DNA of 38,431 nt, from contig SFHG01000040.1 in NCBI GenBank assembly GCA_004555765.1, positions 1 through 38,431 of the forward strand, given 5' to 3'. The notes beneath the pieces were generated by a model. It worked only from the letters and a program-made list of their open reading frames with translations, was not told the origin of the DNA and did not search any database. This DNA is from Bacteroidales bacterium. GTDB lineage: Bacteria; Bacteroidota; Bacteroidia; Bacteroidales; Porphyromonadaceae. The position numbers and the translations under genes are program-made. How positions within the stretch are numbered: position 1 is the first letter of the stretch; each line of letters begins with the position of its first letter. Below, in pieces: positions 16,209 to 25,333 of the stretch.

Positions 16209-17229
16209 TCAGTATTTGAGGCAGATGAGGACGGCTTCCGACTGCGTGCCGATGCGGAGCGTGGAGGTTGAGACACCATAGCCGGAGCTGATGATGTGCG
16301 TGGCCGAGCCTTTCGGTATTCTGCCGTAGGCGTGGGGCGCTTTGATGTAGAGGAAAGGTCTGAAGAGGATGTGCTGACCCGCATGCGTGTGACCGTGTAG
16401 GACGAGAAGCGGGCGGTCGGTGACTTCCGGCTCTCCATACTCTTCGGGCTCGTGAGCGACGATGACGGCAGGCGCACCGGCGGGGACTTGGGAGAGGAGC
16501 GCGCTCATTTCGGCACGCCGACGGTTGCCGATACCGCTGTCTCTACCGATGAAATAGACTTTCTCCCCGGGCAGTTTGACCACGCTATCCCGAAGGAGCG
16601 TCCCGAGACTTTTGCCCTTCGGGGACGGCTTCCGCGACAAGGCGCTTCATCTCCGCGAATACCTCAGGACGAAGGGCGTAGGAGACTTCTCGGTCGATCA
16701 TATCTCCGGCAAAAACGAGGTAATCCGGCTTTTCTTTCACCGCCATTTTACGGAGACGGGCGATATGCTCCGCACCTATGATTTTGCCGATATGAAGGTC
16801 TGTGACGAGCAGAATTTTTAAGGAGTCTTTGGGCGTTCCTTCCGTGAGCTTCTCCTCATAAACTGTGAGCCGTGGATTCACGGTGTTTTGGTGTCCGATA
16901 CCTGCGAATACGACCGTCAAGATGAGCGCCCCGGCGTAAGCCCGGTTGGCGTACTCGTGCCACCCTTTTCGGTAAAAGAGCAGGAGACCGAAGGCGAGGA
17001 TGCCAAAAAGAGCGTCGAAAGTCGCTGTGGCGACCCAGAAGTTATTGAACGCGAGGTAAAGACCGTCACCCGCACCCAAAAGAATCCAGACGAGAAAGAG
17101 GACGAACTCAAGGACAAGAACTCCGGAGAGGACGCGCCTCAGTTTGGGATCAGACTTAAACGCCCGGTGCGTGATCCAAAGAGCAAGGAGCGAGAAGATG
17201 AGGTGGAGAGTGAACTTGAAGATACTCAC
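16209..17229 (-). pseudogene. membrane metallophosphoesterase, frameshifted and internally deleted
   Basis: Two frames together make one calcineurin-like phosphoesterase. The upstream frame (17229 down to about 16620) encodes roughly four hydrophobic segments in the first 110 residues, then LLVTDLHIG (DxH motif) and FAGDMID (GDxxD motif). The downstream frame (about 16630 to 16209) encodes GTLLRDSVVKL, VIVAHEPEEYGE and LVLHGHTHAG. The GNH(D/E) motif expected between GDxxD and LLRDSV occurs in neither frame. The frames meet near 16600-16630, so a segment of perhaps 30-40 residues was lost with a change of frame. The gene is either inactive or affected by a sequence/assembly error. It starts 12 bp after the MATE gene, probably in the same unit. 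Confidence 0.8.
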
Positions 17230-17241
17230 GACAGGGGTGCC

Positions 17242-18672
17242 TTAGGCGACTGAAGCCGTTTCGGTTTTCTTGTCCACTGCTTTGAAATACTTCCACACGA
17301 ATATCACACTGAGGATGGCGGAGAGAAAGTCGGAAATGGGCGTGGAGTACCAGACCCCTTTGATTCCGAAGAAGAAAGGCAGAATGATGAGTAAGGGTAT
17401 GAGGAAAACAAGCTGGCGGGAGAGACTCATCATAATAGACTTGCCCGCGAACCCGATACTCTGGAAGAATTGTACGCTTGTCACCTGGAAACAAGCACTC
17501 CAAGTCGCCAGAAGCTCGATCCCCATAGCCATACGACTCACGTGAATCAACTCCGGATCACTTGTGAATATGCGCGTCAGGACATCGGGAACAAGGACGG
17601 CAATCAGTGCGCCGATGATGCCGACAGTGACGTTAATCTTGGTGGCAAGACCGAAAGCTTTCTTTACCCGATCCATATTCCCCGCGCCGTAATTGTACCC
17701 CACTATAGGCTGCATCCCGTGCGAAAGCCCGAAGCTCACCATCAGAATCATCATGGCGATGGCGGAGACGATCCCGTAGGAGGCCACGGCAAGGTCCCCA
17801 TTGTGGAGCGTGATTTCGGAGAGTGCACCGTATTTTTGGAGCGCGGTATTCTTGATGAACGTGGTCATAGAAGCCAGAATCTGCACGAGAAAAGGCGCCA
17901 CACCGATGGATAGAATCCCGAGGACGTGACGTTTCTTGAGCTTGAAGTTCTTGAGCCGGATGCGGAGATAAGCCCCTTTGGAAAGGAAGTGGTTCAGCAC
18001 CCAGATCATCCCGACAAACATACTGATTACCGTCGCAATACCCACACCCTTGATGCCGAGGTGGAAGACGTAGATGAAAAGCGGATCGAGGATGAGGTTG
18101 AGGACAGCGCCGATCAGCATCGTGTACATCGCCTTCCGCGGATAGCCCGTGGCACGCATCACGGCGTTGTAGGAAAAAGTAAGATTGGCGAAGACGTTCC
18201 CCGGGACGACCACGGAGAGGTATTCCATAGCGTAGGGCAGAGATGCCGCACTCGCTCCAAAGTTGAGGAGCAGGGGCTTCATAAAGATCATCGCCGATGT
18301 GATGAAGACGACGTTGAGGATGAGAGAGAGGAAGAAGGCATTGCCGAGGAGCTCTTCCGCGTCCGCGTTCTTCTTTTGCCCCATCAATATGGAGATGCGC
18401 GCTGCCGCCCCTGCACCTATGAGGACACCCATAGACTGTAGGATGGTCATAATGGGCAGCGTGGCGGCAAGTCCGGAGAGTGCGATACTCCCCACGCCTT
18501 GGGCTATGAAGATTCGGTCGACGACATTATAGAGGACGTTGACCGTGGTGCCAATGATGGACGGCAGTGCGTAGTATCTGAGTAATTTCCCGATCGGGGC
18601 AGTACCGAGGTCCTTTTGGGACATTACCTCCCCACCCCCACGAGTCAAAGTCTGTTCTGATTCGTTTGTCAT
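17242..18672 (-). CDS. MATE family efflux transporter
   Basis: This 476-residue inner-membrane protein has about twelve hydrophobic segments in two homologous halves. The first half carries LLRYYALPSIIGTTVNVLYNVVDRIFI and GLAATLPI, and the second carries GLSHGMQPIVGYNYGAGN, a characteristic MATE signature. MATE proteins export drugs or metabolites using Na+ or H+ gradients; the substrate cannot be read from sequence. An internal Met at residue 17 (MSQKDLGTAPIGKLL) is a plausible alternative start that would drop a polar N-terminal tail. It lies 37 bp after the Crp-like gene, so it may be part of the psd-pssA-crp transcript. Confidence 0.93.
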   Translation of the reverse strand: MTNESEQTLTRGGGEVMSQKDLGTAPIGKLLRYYALPSIIGTTVNVLYNVVDRIFIAQGVGSIALSGLAATLPIMTILQSMGVLIGAGAAARISILMGQKKNADAEELLGNAFFLSLILNVVFITSAMIFMKPLLLNFGASAASLPYAMEYLSVVVPGNVFANLTFSYNAVMRATGYPRKAMYTMLIGAVLNLILDPLFIYVFHLGIKGVGIATVISMFVGMIWVLNHFLSKGAYLRIRLKNFKLKKRHVLGILSIGVAPFLVQILASMTTFIKNTALQKYGALSEITLHNGDLAVASYGIVSAIAMMILMVSFGLSHGMQPIVGYNYGAGNMDRVKKAFGLATKINVTVGIIGALIAVLVPDVLTRIFTSDPELIHVSRMAMGIELLATWSACFQVTSVQFFQSIGFAGKSIMMSLSRQLVFLIPLLIILPFFFGIKGVWYSTPISDFLSAILSVIFVWKYFKAVDKKTETASVA

Positions 18673-18709
18673 AAAAGTGTGTATCGTATGTCCCCCTTCT
18701 TTTCTCCCT

Positions 18710-19417
18710 TTAGCCTATCCGGCTGACTCGATCGAGCTTATCCCGATTCAGTAGCGCAATATCCTTTCCTCTCAGTGCTATAATACCCTCGGCTTCGAGG
18801 TCTCTGAGGGTGCGCGTCACGTTGCTGCTGGTCATGGCGCAGAGCTCCGAGTAGTCGTTGCGGGAAAACTTGCCTTTCAGCGTCATCCCGTCCGCCTCTA
18901 TCCCGTACTCTGCTTCGATGAACTTAATCGCGTCTGCCAGACGACCTCTGAGGTGCTTCTGTGTCAAAGAGATGAGCAGAGTATGGTGTGACCAAAACTG
19001 GTCGGATACATCCCTAAGGAAATAAAGCGAGGCTTCGGCATTATGCAGGAGGAGCCTCTCGAAGTCCGCTACGGGATAGGTGCCCACGATGCTGTCGGTG
19101 ATGCAGGTCGCTTCGGTCTCGTATTTGTTGTGCGTGAAGTAGGGGACGAAGCCGAAGATGTCCCCGTTTTTCAGCAGCTGCATTACTTGAGGGCGCTCTC
19201 TGTTTTGGACGATCTTTCCTTGTCCTTTCACCAATATGTAGATTGAATCAATGCCCTCGTCTTTATTGTAGATGATACCACCTCTTGGTACGTCGTAAAA
19301 CGTAAGCCCCATCAAAAGCCTCTCCCGCTCGTCGATGCTTAGGAGATCGTAAAAGTCTCCGATAAATGACGACGGATGCGGCGCTTGCTCTATGGGAATC
19401 CTCTTTGCCTCTCTCAT
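18710..19417 (-). CDS. Crp/Fnr-family transcriptional regulator
   Basis: This 235-residue cytoplasmic regulator has an N-terminal cyclic-nucleotide-binding-like beta roll (about 35-150, with YILVKGQGKIVQ and LLKNGDIFGFVPYF), a dimerisation helix, and a C-terminal winged helix (FSRNDYSELCAMTSSNVTRTLRDLEAEGIIAL). There is no FNR-type Cys cluster, and the cAMP-contact motif of E. coli CRP is not obvious, so the ligand is unknown. The ATG at 19417 was chosen because it overlaps the pssA stop as ATGA; the frame is open further upstream inside pssA. This coupling suggests a link to phospholipid synthesis or envelope state, which is inference. Confidence 0.9.
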   Translation of the reverse strand: MREAKRIPIEQAPHPSSFIGDFYDLLSIDERERLLMGLTFYDVPRGGIIYNKDEGIDSIYILVKGQGKIVQNRERPQVMQLLKNGDIFGFVPYFTHNKYETEATCITDSIVGTYPVADFERLLLHNAEASLYFLRDVSDQFWSHHTLLISLTQKHLRGRLADAIKFIEAEYGIEADGMTLKGKFSRNDYSELCAMTSSNVTRTLRDLEAEGIIALRGKDIALLNRDKLDRVSRIG

Positions 19418-20166
19418 ACCGCTGCCCTTTTCCCGGGTCTGCCAAGCGTCGTCCCCAAGAGATTGAAGAGGATATACGCCCCTACGATGATCATAAACGC
19501 CTTGTACCCCCATAGAGCAAGAAGCAGACCGGATAAGACGAGACAGATGCCCAAAAGGACTTTATAGACCGGCTTCCAGCTGCCGAAGCTCTTGATGCCG
19601 AACATCGGCACTTCGCTTACGAGGAGGAAACAGAGGACGAGTATATTCACAAACGCCACCGGGTCCGATACCACGCCGCTGCCGGTGTAGAAAATGAAGC
19701 GACCCAAGCTGCTCAGACTGTCATTCTCGGTCAAAAAGACCGACCAGCCGAAAATGTAGACCGCATTGGCAGGCGTGGGGAGGCCGAGGAAAGACTTCGT
19801 CTGACGCGTGTCGTGGTTGAACTTGGCCAGGCGGTACACCGAGAAGGGGACGATAAGCACAGCCATCATCGGGAAAGAGGAACCCGCACCTTGTAGGGCT
19901 GTCGCCAGGATAACCGCAGGAGCCACACCAAAGGAGATCACGTCGGCGAGCGAATCCAGGTCCACCCCTATCGGAGACTTGGCATCGAGCTTCCGAGCGG
20001 CAAAGCCGTCAAGCATATCGCACGGGATACTGCCCAAAAGAAGGACACTTATAGGCAAGAGAATGGTGCCAATATTGCCTAAGACGAGCATAATAGCCAG
20101 TACACCAAAAGTGGCGTTCATCAGACTGAGCAGATTCGGGACAAACTTCACGAACGCACGTATCAT
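19414..20166 (-). CDS. pssA: CDP-diacylglycerol--serine O-phosphatidyltransferase
   Basis: This 250-residue inner-membrane enzyme makes phosphatidylserine from CDP-diacylglycerol and serine. The CDP-alcohol phosphotransferase signature is intact: DGFAAR, eight residues, GVDLDSLAD, giving DGxxARx8Gx3Dx3D. Several hydrophobic helices surround it. Its start overlaps the psd stop by 4 bp and its stop overlaps the Crp-like start by 4 bp, so the three genes are coupled. PssA and the upstream decarboxylase are consecutive steps to phosphatidylethanolamine. Confidence 0.96.
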   Translation of the reverse strand: MIRAFVKFVPNLLSLMNATFGVLAIMLVLGNIGTILLPISVLLLGSIPCDMLDGFAARKLDAKSPIGVDLDSLADVISFGVAPAVILATALQGAGSSFPMMAVLIVPFSVYRLAKFNHDTRQTKSFLGLPTPANAVYIFGWSVFLTENDSLSSLGRFIFYTGSGVVSDPVAFVNILVLCFLLVSEVPMFGIKSFGSWKPVYKVLLGICLVLSGLLLALWGYKAFMIIVGAYILFNLLGTTLGRPGKRAAV

Positions 20167-20897
20167 ACCTCTTCCTCCTTTCCTTTCTTCTCTCCCGGAA
20201 GCACCGCCATCAGCGTCTGATTGGCGCGTACCGGCTCATCCAGCGAGACCTTTATCTCCGACCCCAGGGGCAGGAAGAGGTCTACTCTCGAGCCGAAGAG
20301 GATAAAACCCATGAGCGTATCAAAGGAGACCTTTTCGCCCGCTTTTACCCACGTGATGATCCTTTGCGCCAAAGCACCCGCCACTTGGCGAACCACAATC
20401 TCGTCGCCCGTGAGTGTCCGGATGTGCACTGTGGCGTGTTCGTTTTCGATGCTTGCCTTGGGCAGGTAGGCCTTTAGGAAATTACCGTCGTGGTGTGCCA
20501 CTCCGAGGACTTCCCCTTCTATGGGAATCCAATTGGCGTGTACGTTCGTGACGCTCATAAACGTGGAGACCATGATGCAGTTCCGCTTCAGGCACTCCGG
20601 CTCGTAGACTTCCTCGATGACCACGATTCGACCGTCCGCTGAGGCCAAGACCTCCCGACCGTCAAACCGGGGTCCCGTGTACTCGCGCTTCGGTATCCGA
20701 AAGAAGTTGATCGTGATAGCTGTGAGGACCACGCACGGGGGCAGGATTATCCAGAAGGCCCATTTGCTGTCTAATGCAAAATAGAGATACAGAAGAGTGA
20801 ACCCAAAGAGTACGAAGGCGCCTGCTATGACACCAAATCCTACTCTCGGTCTCTTCTCTGCCGTATTTTGGGGACTTTGTCTGTATTGGAAAGCCAT
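20163..20897 (-). CDS. psd: phosphatidylserine decarboxylase proenzyme
   Basis: This 244-residue enzyme converts phosphatidylserine to phosphatidylethanolamine. The self-cleavage site is Gly202-Ser203 in ILFGSRVD; Ser203 would become the pyruvoyl cofactor, and the remainder forms the small alpha chain. Two hydrophobic segments (about 20-42 and 46-66) anchor it in the membrane. The sequence matches the short, pyruvoyl-dependent bacterial form (usual length 210-240). First gene of the psd-pssA-Crp set, with a clear -7 box 65 bp upstream. Confidence 0.96.
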   Translation of the reverse strand: MAFQYRQSPQNTAEKRPRVGFGVIAGAFVLFGFTLLYLYFALDSKWAFWIILPPCVVLTAITINFFRIPKREYTGPRFDGREVLASADGRIVVIEEVYEPECLKRNCIMVSTFMSVTNVHANWIPIEGEVLGVAHHDGNFLKAYLPKASIENEHATVHIRTLTGDEIVVRQVAGALAQRIITWVKAGEKVSFDTLMGFILFGSRVDLFLPLGSEIKVSLDEPVRANQTLMAVLPGEKKGKEEEV

Positions 20898-20961
20898 TCA
20901 GCCTGTTTATTTTTCCTTGTAACGTTTCTCTGAGTTTTGCGCTGTGTGGAAAATCCAACTG

Positions 20962-20969
20962 CAAATATA
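20962..20969 (-). promoter_or_regulatory. -7 box (TATATTTG) for psd-pssA-crp
   Basis: CAAATATA on + reads TATATTTG on -, a match to TAnnTTTG. It is 65 bp upstream of the psd ATG. No clear TTTG at -33. Confidence 0.6.
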
Positions 20970-21123
20970 CCTTTTCCCGCTCTAAAATTCCCGCTTAGCC
21001 CGGAAAAGGTCTCTTTTCGGACTTCTCCCTGTCACGTATGAAGCTTGGGCGAAGCGCACGCATCAGAACCCATTCAAGATTACTTCTGCGCGTAAAGCTA
21101 TGTCAAAAGTCCAAACTTGACGA

Positions 21124-21202
21124 GGTACGTACCGAGAAGATTTCCTTGGCCTGTATGACAACGAAACGAGACACGTACCGCGAAGATTGCGAGATACGGG
21201 CC
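21124..21202. repeat. dispersed repeat, copy D (degenerate)
   Basis: GGTACGTACCGAGAAGAT at 21124-21141 and a second ACGTACCGCGAAGAT at 21173-21187, with GGCCTGTAT between and GAGATACGGGCC at 21191-21202. It carries both signatures of the family, but without a closed hairpin plus T tract, so it is not a terminator. It sits in the 20898-21581 divergent gap between psd and parC. The rest of that gap holds both -7 boxes, a short inverted repeat near 20999-21019, and nothing else I recognise. Confidence 0.6.
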
Positions 21203-21494
21203 AAAAACAGCCGGGCGGTTTGAGCCCATTAAGCGGCACTTCTTTTGCCGAGTGTCCGGAGTACTCCCGTTTGAGTATTTTTCTCTGCTCAGTCTCAGTG
21301 GGGGAGAAGAACAGGGTTCCAGTCTGAAATAAGTGCTTTGTGACCGGGGTGCACACATTGGAAGAAATTCAAGGTTACTCTCGTGTCTGTAAAACCGAGG
21401 AGGAGTATTATTCCGCGATTCTTTGTCAACGCAGTTTCTGATGCATACACCCCGGAGGCTGAAAGACAGTATGGGGAAAGAGCCAAAATCTGGG

Positions 21495-21502
21495 TAAATT
21501 TG
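21495..21502 (+). promoter_or_regulatory. -7 box (TAAATTTG), probable parC promoter
   Basis: TAAATTTG matches TAnnTTTG 80 bp upstream of the parC ATG. No clear -33 TTTG. Confidence 0.55.
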
Positions 21503-21581
21503 CGCTAATAAGCACCTCCCGGAAGTTCGATGCAGGACATCGGATCCGCTTACGGGGTGCCAACCACCTTTCCCGCAAGAA

Positions 21582-24401
21582 ATGGCTTACAACGAAGAAG
21601 AGGACGAAATAAGAGACGACACAGCAGCCCCCTCGGACTTTGAGGAGGAATACGAGGAAGAGACGGAGGACTCCCTCCGTCCTCCGCACCCCATAAATAG
21701 GGATGCGGGTGGCGGATATATCCTCAGCGGTATGTATCGCTCATGGTTCCTGTCGTATGCCTCTTACGTGATACTCGAAAGAGCCGTCCCCTATATTTCC
21801 GACGGACTCAAGCCCGTGCAGCGCCGCATTCTCTACACGATGTCCCGAATGGACGACCGCCTCATTAAGGTGGCCAACATTGTGGGTCAAGTGATGCAGC
21901 TTCACCCGCACGGCGATGCCTCTATCGGCGACGCGCTTGTCCAACTTGGACAGAAGGAGCTGATGATCGACACCCAGGGTAACTGGGGCAACATCCTTAC
22001 AGGTGACGGTGCCGCTGCTCCGCGTTACATCGAAGCCCGGCTCACGCCTTTGGCCAAAAGGGTACTCTTCAGTCCCAAAATCACCGAGTATATGCCCTCG
22101 TACGACGGGGCGACGGAAGAACCCATCAATCTCCCCGTCAAGTTCCCGTTACTTTTGGCTCAAGGCGCCGAGGGGATTGCTGTGGGGCTGTCAAGCAAGA
22201 TCCTGCCGCATAACGTCTCCGAGCTCTTGGAGGCGTGCATCAAATATCTACAGGGCGAGGAGTTTCGCCTCTACCCCGACTTCCCCACCGGCGGTCTCAT
22301 AGACGTGGAGCGTTATAATGACGGGGAGCGAGGCGGTCAGGTAAAAGTCAGGGCAAAGATCGAGAAAAAGGATTCCAAAATACTCGTCATCACGGAAGTA
22401 CCTTTCGGTAGGACGACGACTTCCGTCATCGAGTCCATCCTCAAAGCCAACGATCTCGGAAAAATAAAGATCAAGAAGATAGAGGACAAAACGGCCGCTA
22501 CCGCAAATATCGAAGTACACCTCGTGCCCGGCACTTCGTCCGACAAGATGATTGATGCGCTGTATGCAGTCACGGATTGCGAAGTAAGCATCTCACCCAA
22601 CTGTTGCGTCATACGGGACGAAAGGCCGGAGTTCCTTACCGTTTCAGACGTACTTCGGGACGGGTGCGAGCGGACGATGGTTTACCTGAGAGAGGAGCTT
22701 CAGCTTGAGCTGAGGGAGCTTCAGGAGAAACACCTCTCCTCCTCCCTTGAGCAGCTCTTCATCACCCGACGCATCTACAAAGACAAAGAGTTTGAGGAAG
22801 CTCGCACGCTCCCTGATGCCGTCGCCCATATCCGTCACCGTCTCTCAGACATTCTCGAGAGCAGTACACTTATTCGTCCCGTCACCGACGACGACCTCAA
22901 GGTACTTCTTGAGATTAAGATGGCCCGTATCCTGCGGTTCAATGAGGAAAAAAGCAAGCTATACATCGCACAGTTGGAAGATCGTATGGACGGCATCCGC
23001 AAGAAACTTGCGGATGTGCGCAGTGTGGCCATCGACTGGTACCGCAACCTCCTTGACGATTACGGCGACCGCTTTCCCCGTCGGACAGAGATACAGAGCT
23101 TCGACGTGATTCAGGCCGCCAAGGTGGTGATGAAGAATGAGAAACTCTTCGTCAACCGCAAAGACGGTTTCATTGGTACGAGTCTGAAGAAAGACGAGTT
23201 CGTCAGTGACATTTCCTCCATAGACGACATCATCGTCTTTTTGGAAGACGGCTCCTATCAGATCGTCAAGGTCTCCGAGAAGGCGTTCGTCGGCAAAAAC
23301 ATCATTCACGTCCAGAGGTGGATCAAAAACGATGCCCGAACCATATACAATGCCATCTATCGGGATGGCAAGAATGGGCACACATTCATTAAGCGCTTCG
23401 ACGTCAAGACCGCCCAGCGCGACCGAGTCTATGACCTCACGCAAGGCAAAGAGGGATCCAAAGTGCTGTACTTCTCCGCAAATCCCAATGGCGAAGCCGA
23501 AACCGTAAAAGTCGTCCTCCGACCCACAAAAACGCTCAGTGGCAGGAGCCAAAAGAGGCTTGTTTTTGAAAAAGACTTCGCCGACATACTCATCAAGGGA
23601 CGCACCTCCAAGGGAAATATCCTGACCAAAGGCAGCGTCTTCAAGGTGACACTCAAAGAGCAAGGCGGAAGCACCCTCGGAGGGCGAAAAGTGTGGTTCG
23701 ACTGGGATGTCTTTCGTCTCAATTACGACACCCGGGGCGAATACCTCGGGGAGTTCAAGGGCGAAGACCGTGTGCTGGTCGTCCTCGACAACGGGGAGAT
23801 GTATGCCACGTCATACAGCGACACGAACCACTTCGAGCGCAATATCTACCTCATCGAGAAGTTTGAGCCCGAGAAAGTGTGGACCGCGGTTTACTTCGAC
23901 AAAGAGTCCGGGTACACTTATATCAAGCGTTTTACACCGGATGAAGACGGCAAGCGTGAAAATCTTACCCTCTCCGAGAAAAACGAACTTATCCTCCTCT
24001 CTGACGAAGTTCGTCCGAGACTTGAGGTACACTTCAAGGGCGACGATGAACAGAGAGAGCCGCAGATTGTTGTAGCAGAAGAGTTCATCGGTGTGAAAAG
24101 CATCCGCGCAAAAGGCAAGCGCCTCAGCAACTATGAAGTGGGCAACATCGAAGAGCTTGATCCGGGTGAAGAGATATCCGAAGAGGGCGACTCTGGGGAT
24201 ACAGACATAGAAGATAACGGCGACCGTACCGCGGAGTCGGTCGGAGGGGACCTAAAAGAAAATTTCGGTCTGACCGAGAAATCGACCGACAATAGTATGG
24301 AAGAAGAAGCGGAGAACCGCAAACTCATCGAGGAAGCTACGGGGCGGAAAAGTTTTGCTTTCGACGACTCGGAGGACACGACAAACGACAGAGACAAGTG
24401 A
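21582..24401 (+). CDS. parC: DNA topoisomerase IV subunit A-like (GyrA/ParC family)
   Basis: This 939-residue type IIA topoisomerase subunit cuts and rejoins both DNA strands with its ATPase partner. After an acidic 40-residue N-terminal extension comes the winged-helix/tower core, with YISDGLKPVQRRIL and the active-site Tyr149 in AAPRYIEARLT. The quinolone-contact helix reads HPHGDASIGD (108-117), with Ala113 where E. coli ParC has Ser80. The C-terminal half forms divergent blades and ends in a long acidic, low-complexity tail (from about 855) unlike the conserved part. No GyrA box is evident, so ParC is preferred over GyrA. A GTG-started gene overlaps its stop by 4 bp. Confidence 0.92.
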   Translation: MAYNEEEDEIRDDTAAPSDFEEEYEEETEDSLRPPHPINRDAGGGYILSGMYRSWFLSYASYVILERAVPYISDGLKPVQRRILYTMSRMDDRLIKVANIVGQVMQLHPHGDASIGDALVQLGQKELMIDTQGNWGNILTGDGAAAPRYIEARLTPLAKRVLFSPKITEYMPSYDGATEEPINLPVKFPLLLAQGAEGIAVGLSSKILPHNVSELLEACIKYLQGEEFRLYPDFPTGGLIDVERYNDGERGGQVKVRAKIEKKDSKILVITEVPFGRTTTSVIESILKANDLGKIKIKKIEDKTAATANIEVHLVPGTSSDKMIDALYAVTDCEVSISPNCCVIRDERPEFLTVSDVLRDGCERTMVYLREELQLELRELQEKHLSSSLEQLFITRRIYKDKEFEEARTLPDAVAHIRHRLSDILESSTLIRPVTDDDLKVLLEIKMARILRFNEEKSKLYIAQLEDRMDGIRKKLADVRSVAIDWYRNLLDDYGDRFPRRTEIQSFDVIQAAKVVMKNEKLFVNRKDGFIGTSLKKDEFVSDISSIDDIIVFLEDGSYQIVKVSEKAFVGKNIIHVQRWIKNDARTIYNAIYRDGKNGHTFIKRFDVKTAQRDRVYDLTQGKEGSKVLYFSANPNGEAETVKVVLRPTKTLSGRSQKRLVFEKDFADILIKGRTSKGNILTKGSVFKVTLKEQGGSTLGGRKVWFDWDVFRLNYDTRGEYLGEFKGEDRVLVVLDNGEMYATSYSDTNHFERNIYLIEKFEPEKVWTAVYFDKESGYTYIKRFTPDEDGKRENLTLSEKNELILLSDEVRPRLEVHFKGDDEQREPQIVVAEEFIGVKSIRAKGKRLSNYEVGNIEELDPGEEISEEGDSGDTDIEDNGDRTAESVGGDLKENFGLTEKSTDNSMEEEAENRKLIEEATGRKSFAFDDSEDTTNDRDK

Positions 24402-25330
24402 AAGATTACAGAGTGAATTTCTTTGCCGGATGCACCGCAGTACTTCTTGCGCTCATCCCTCAGATGCTTTTTGCTCAAACTCCCGGGCAAAGTTCTTTTT
24501 GGCAAAAGGTGGAGAATTGGTTCGGAGGAGAGCCGTACGACGGTGAATTACCCCTTCGGTCGACGCATACCAAACTTCTCTTTGGTACCGGTACTGTCGG
24601 TGTCGCAGATGCCTATTTGAGCGAGACGACGCACACGGGTTTGATGCTCAACATCTTGGCTCAAACCGATTACGCTCTCGATAAGGAATCGGACAAGTGG
24701 CATATTTATCAAGAGGTGGAGGGCTATGGCGGTTTCCCCAAGAATCCGGCCAACCACTCCGTGATGTACGTCACGGGAGGGCGTTTCAGCCTCGGCCCCT
24801 CTTGGCGGGCTTTCGTGTGGCGGGGTCTTTCTCTCGACCTTGCTCCGCTTGTAACACTCGGAGTACAAGGTAACCTCAAGCTCAATAACACGAATAACGT
24901 CACCAATATCAAAGCCGGGTTCGGACTGGATGCTTGGACACGTCTCCGGTACCGTCTGCCTGTGGAGCGCTTCCCGATGAGGGTGCAGTATGCCCTGAGG
25001 GTACCGGTGATTTATGCCGCCTTTGCCCCCGCTTTCGGACAGAGTTACTACGAGTTTGTGGCAGGTAACGACAAGGTGACAGGGGTAACTTTTTATCCCG
25101 CGTCTTTCCATAACGGGTTCGAGATTGAGCAACATCTGCTCTTGGATTTGCCCATCCGTCACGTGACACTCACCGTGGGGATGGGACACCGGTATTGGAC
25201 GTCGCAAGTGAATAACCTTTCCTACAGGCAGGGCTCTTTGCTCGGCATCGTCGGTGTCTCTTTTGACCTCTTCCGACTCTCCGGAAATCGCGCCATTCGT
25301 TCATCTTTCATCCGAAACGCCATCGACTGA
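24398..25330 (+). CDS. DUF3316-like outer membrane protein
   Basis: This 310-residue exported protein has a signal peptide (residues about 1-26, TAVLLALIPQMLFA-Q) and then alternating hydrophobic/polar strands typical of a small outer-membrane barrel. It resembles the Bacteroidota DUF3316 family; function unknown. It starts with GTG, overlapping the parC stop as GTGA, so it is translationally coupled to parC, a functionally unrelated gene. The S41 lipoprotein begins 3 bp after its stop. Confidence 0.72.
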   Translation: MKDYRVNFFAGCTAVLLALIPQMLFAQTPGQSSFWQKVENWFGGEPYDGELPLRSTHTKLLFGTGTVGVADAYLSETTHTGLMLNILAQTDYALDKESDKWHIYQEVEGYGGFPKNPANHSVMYVTGGRFSLGPSWRAFVWRGLSLDLAPLVTLGVQGNLKLNNTNNVTNIKAGFGLDAWTRLRYRLPVERFPMRVQYALRVPVIYAAFAPAFGQSYYEFVAGNDKVTGVTFYPASFHNGFEIEQHLLLDLPIRHVTLTVGMGHRYWTSQVNNLSYRQGSLLGIVGVSFDLFRLSGNRAIRSSFIRNAID

Positions 25331-25333
25331 CCT

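Noticed and set aside
22000..22020. Quinolone-resistance mutation in ParC (Ala at the Ser80 position)
   Set aside because: GDASIGD is, as far as I recall, the normal Bacteroidota ParC sequence, so it cannot be read as acquired resistance.
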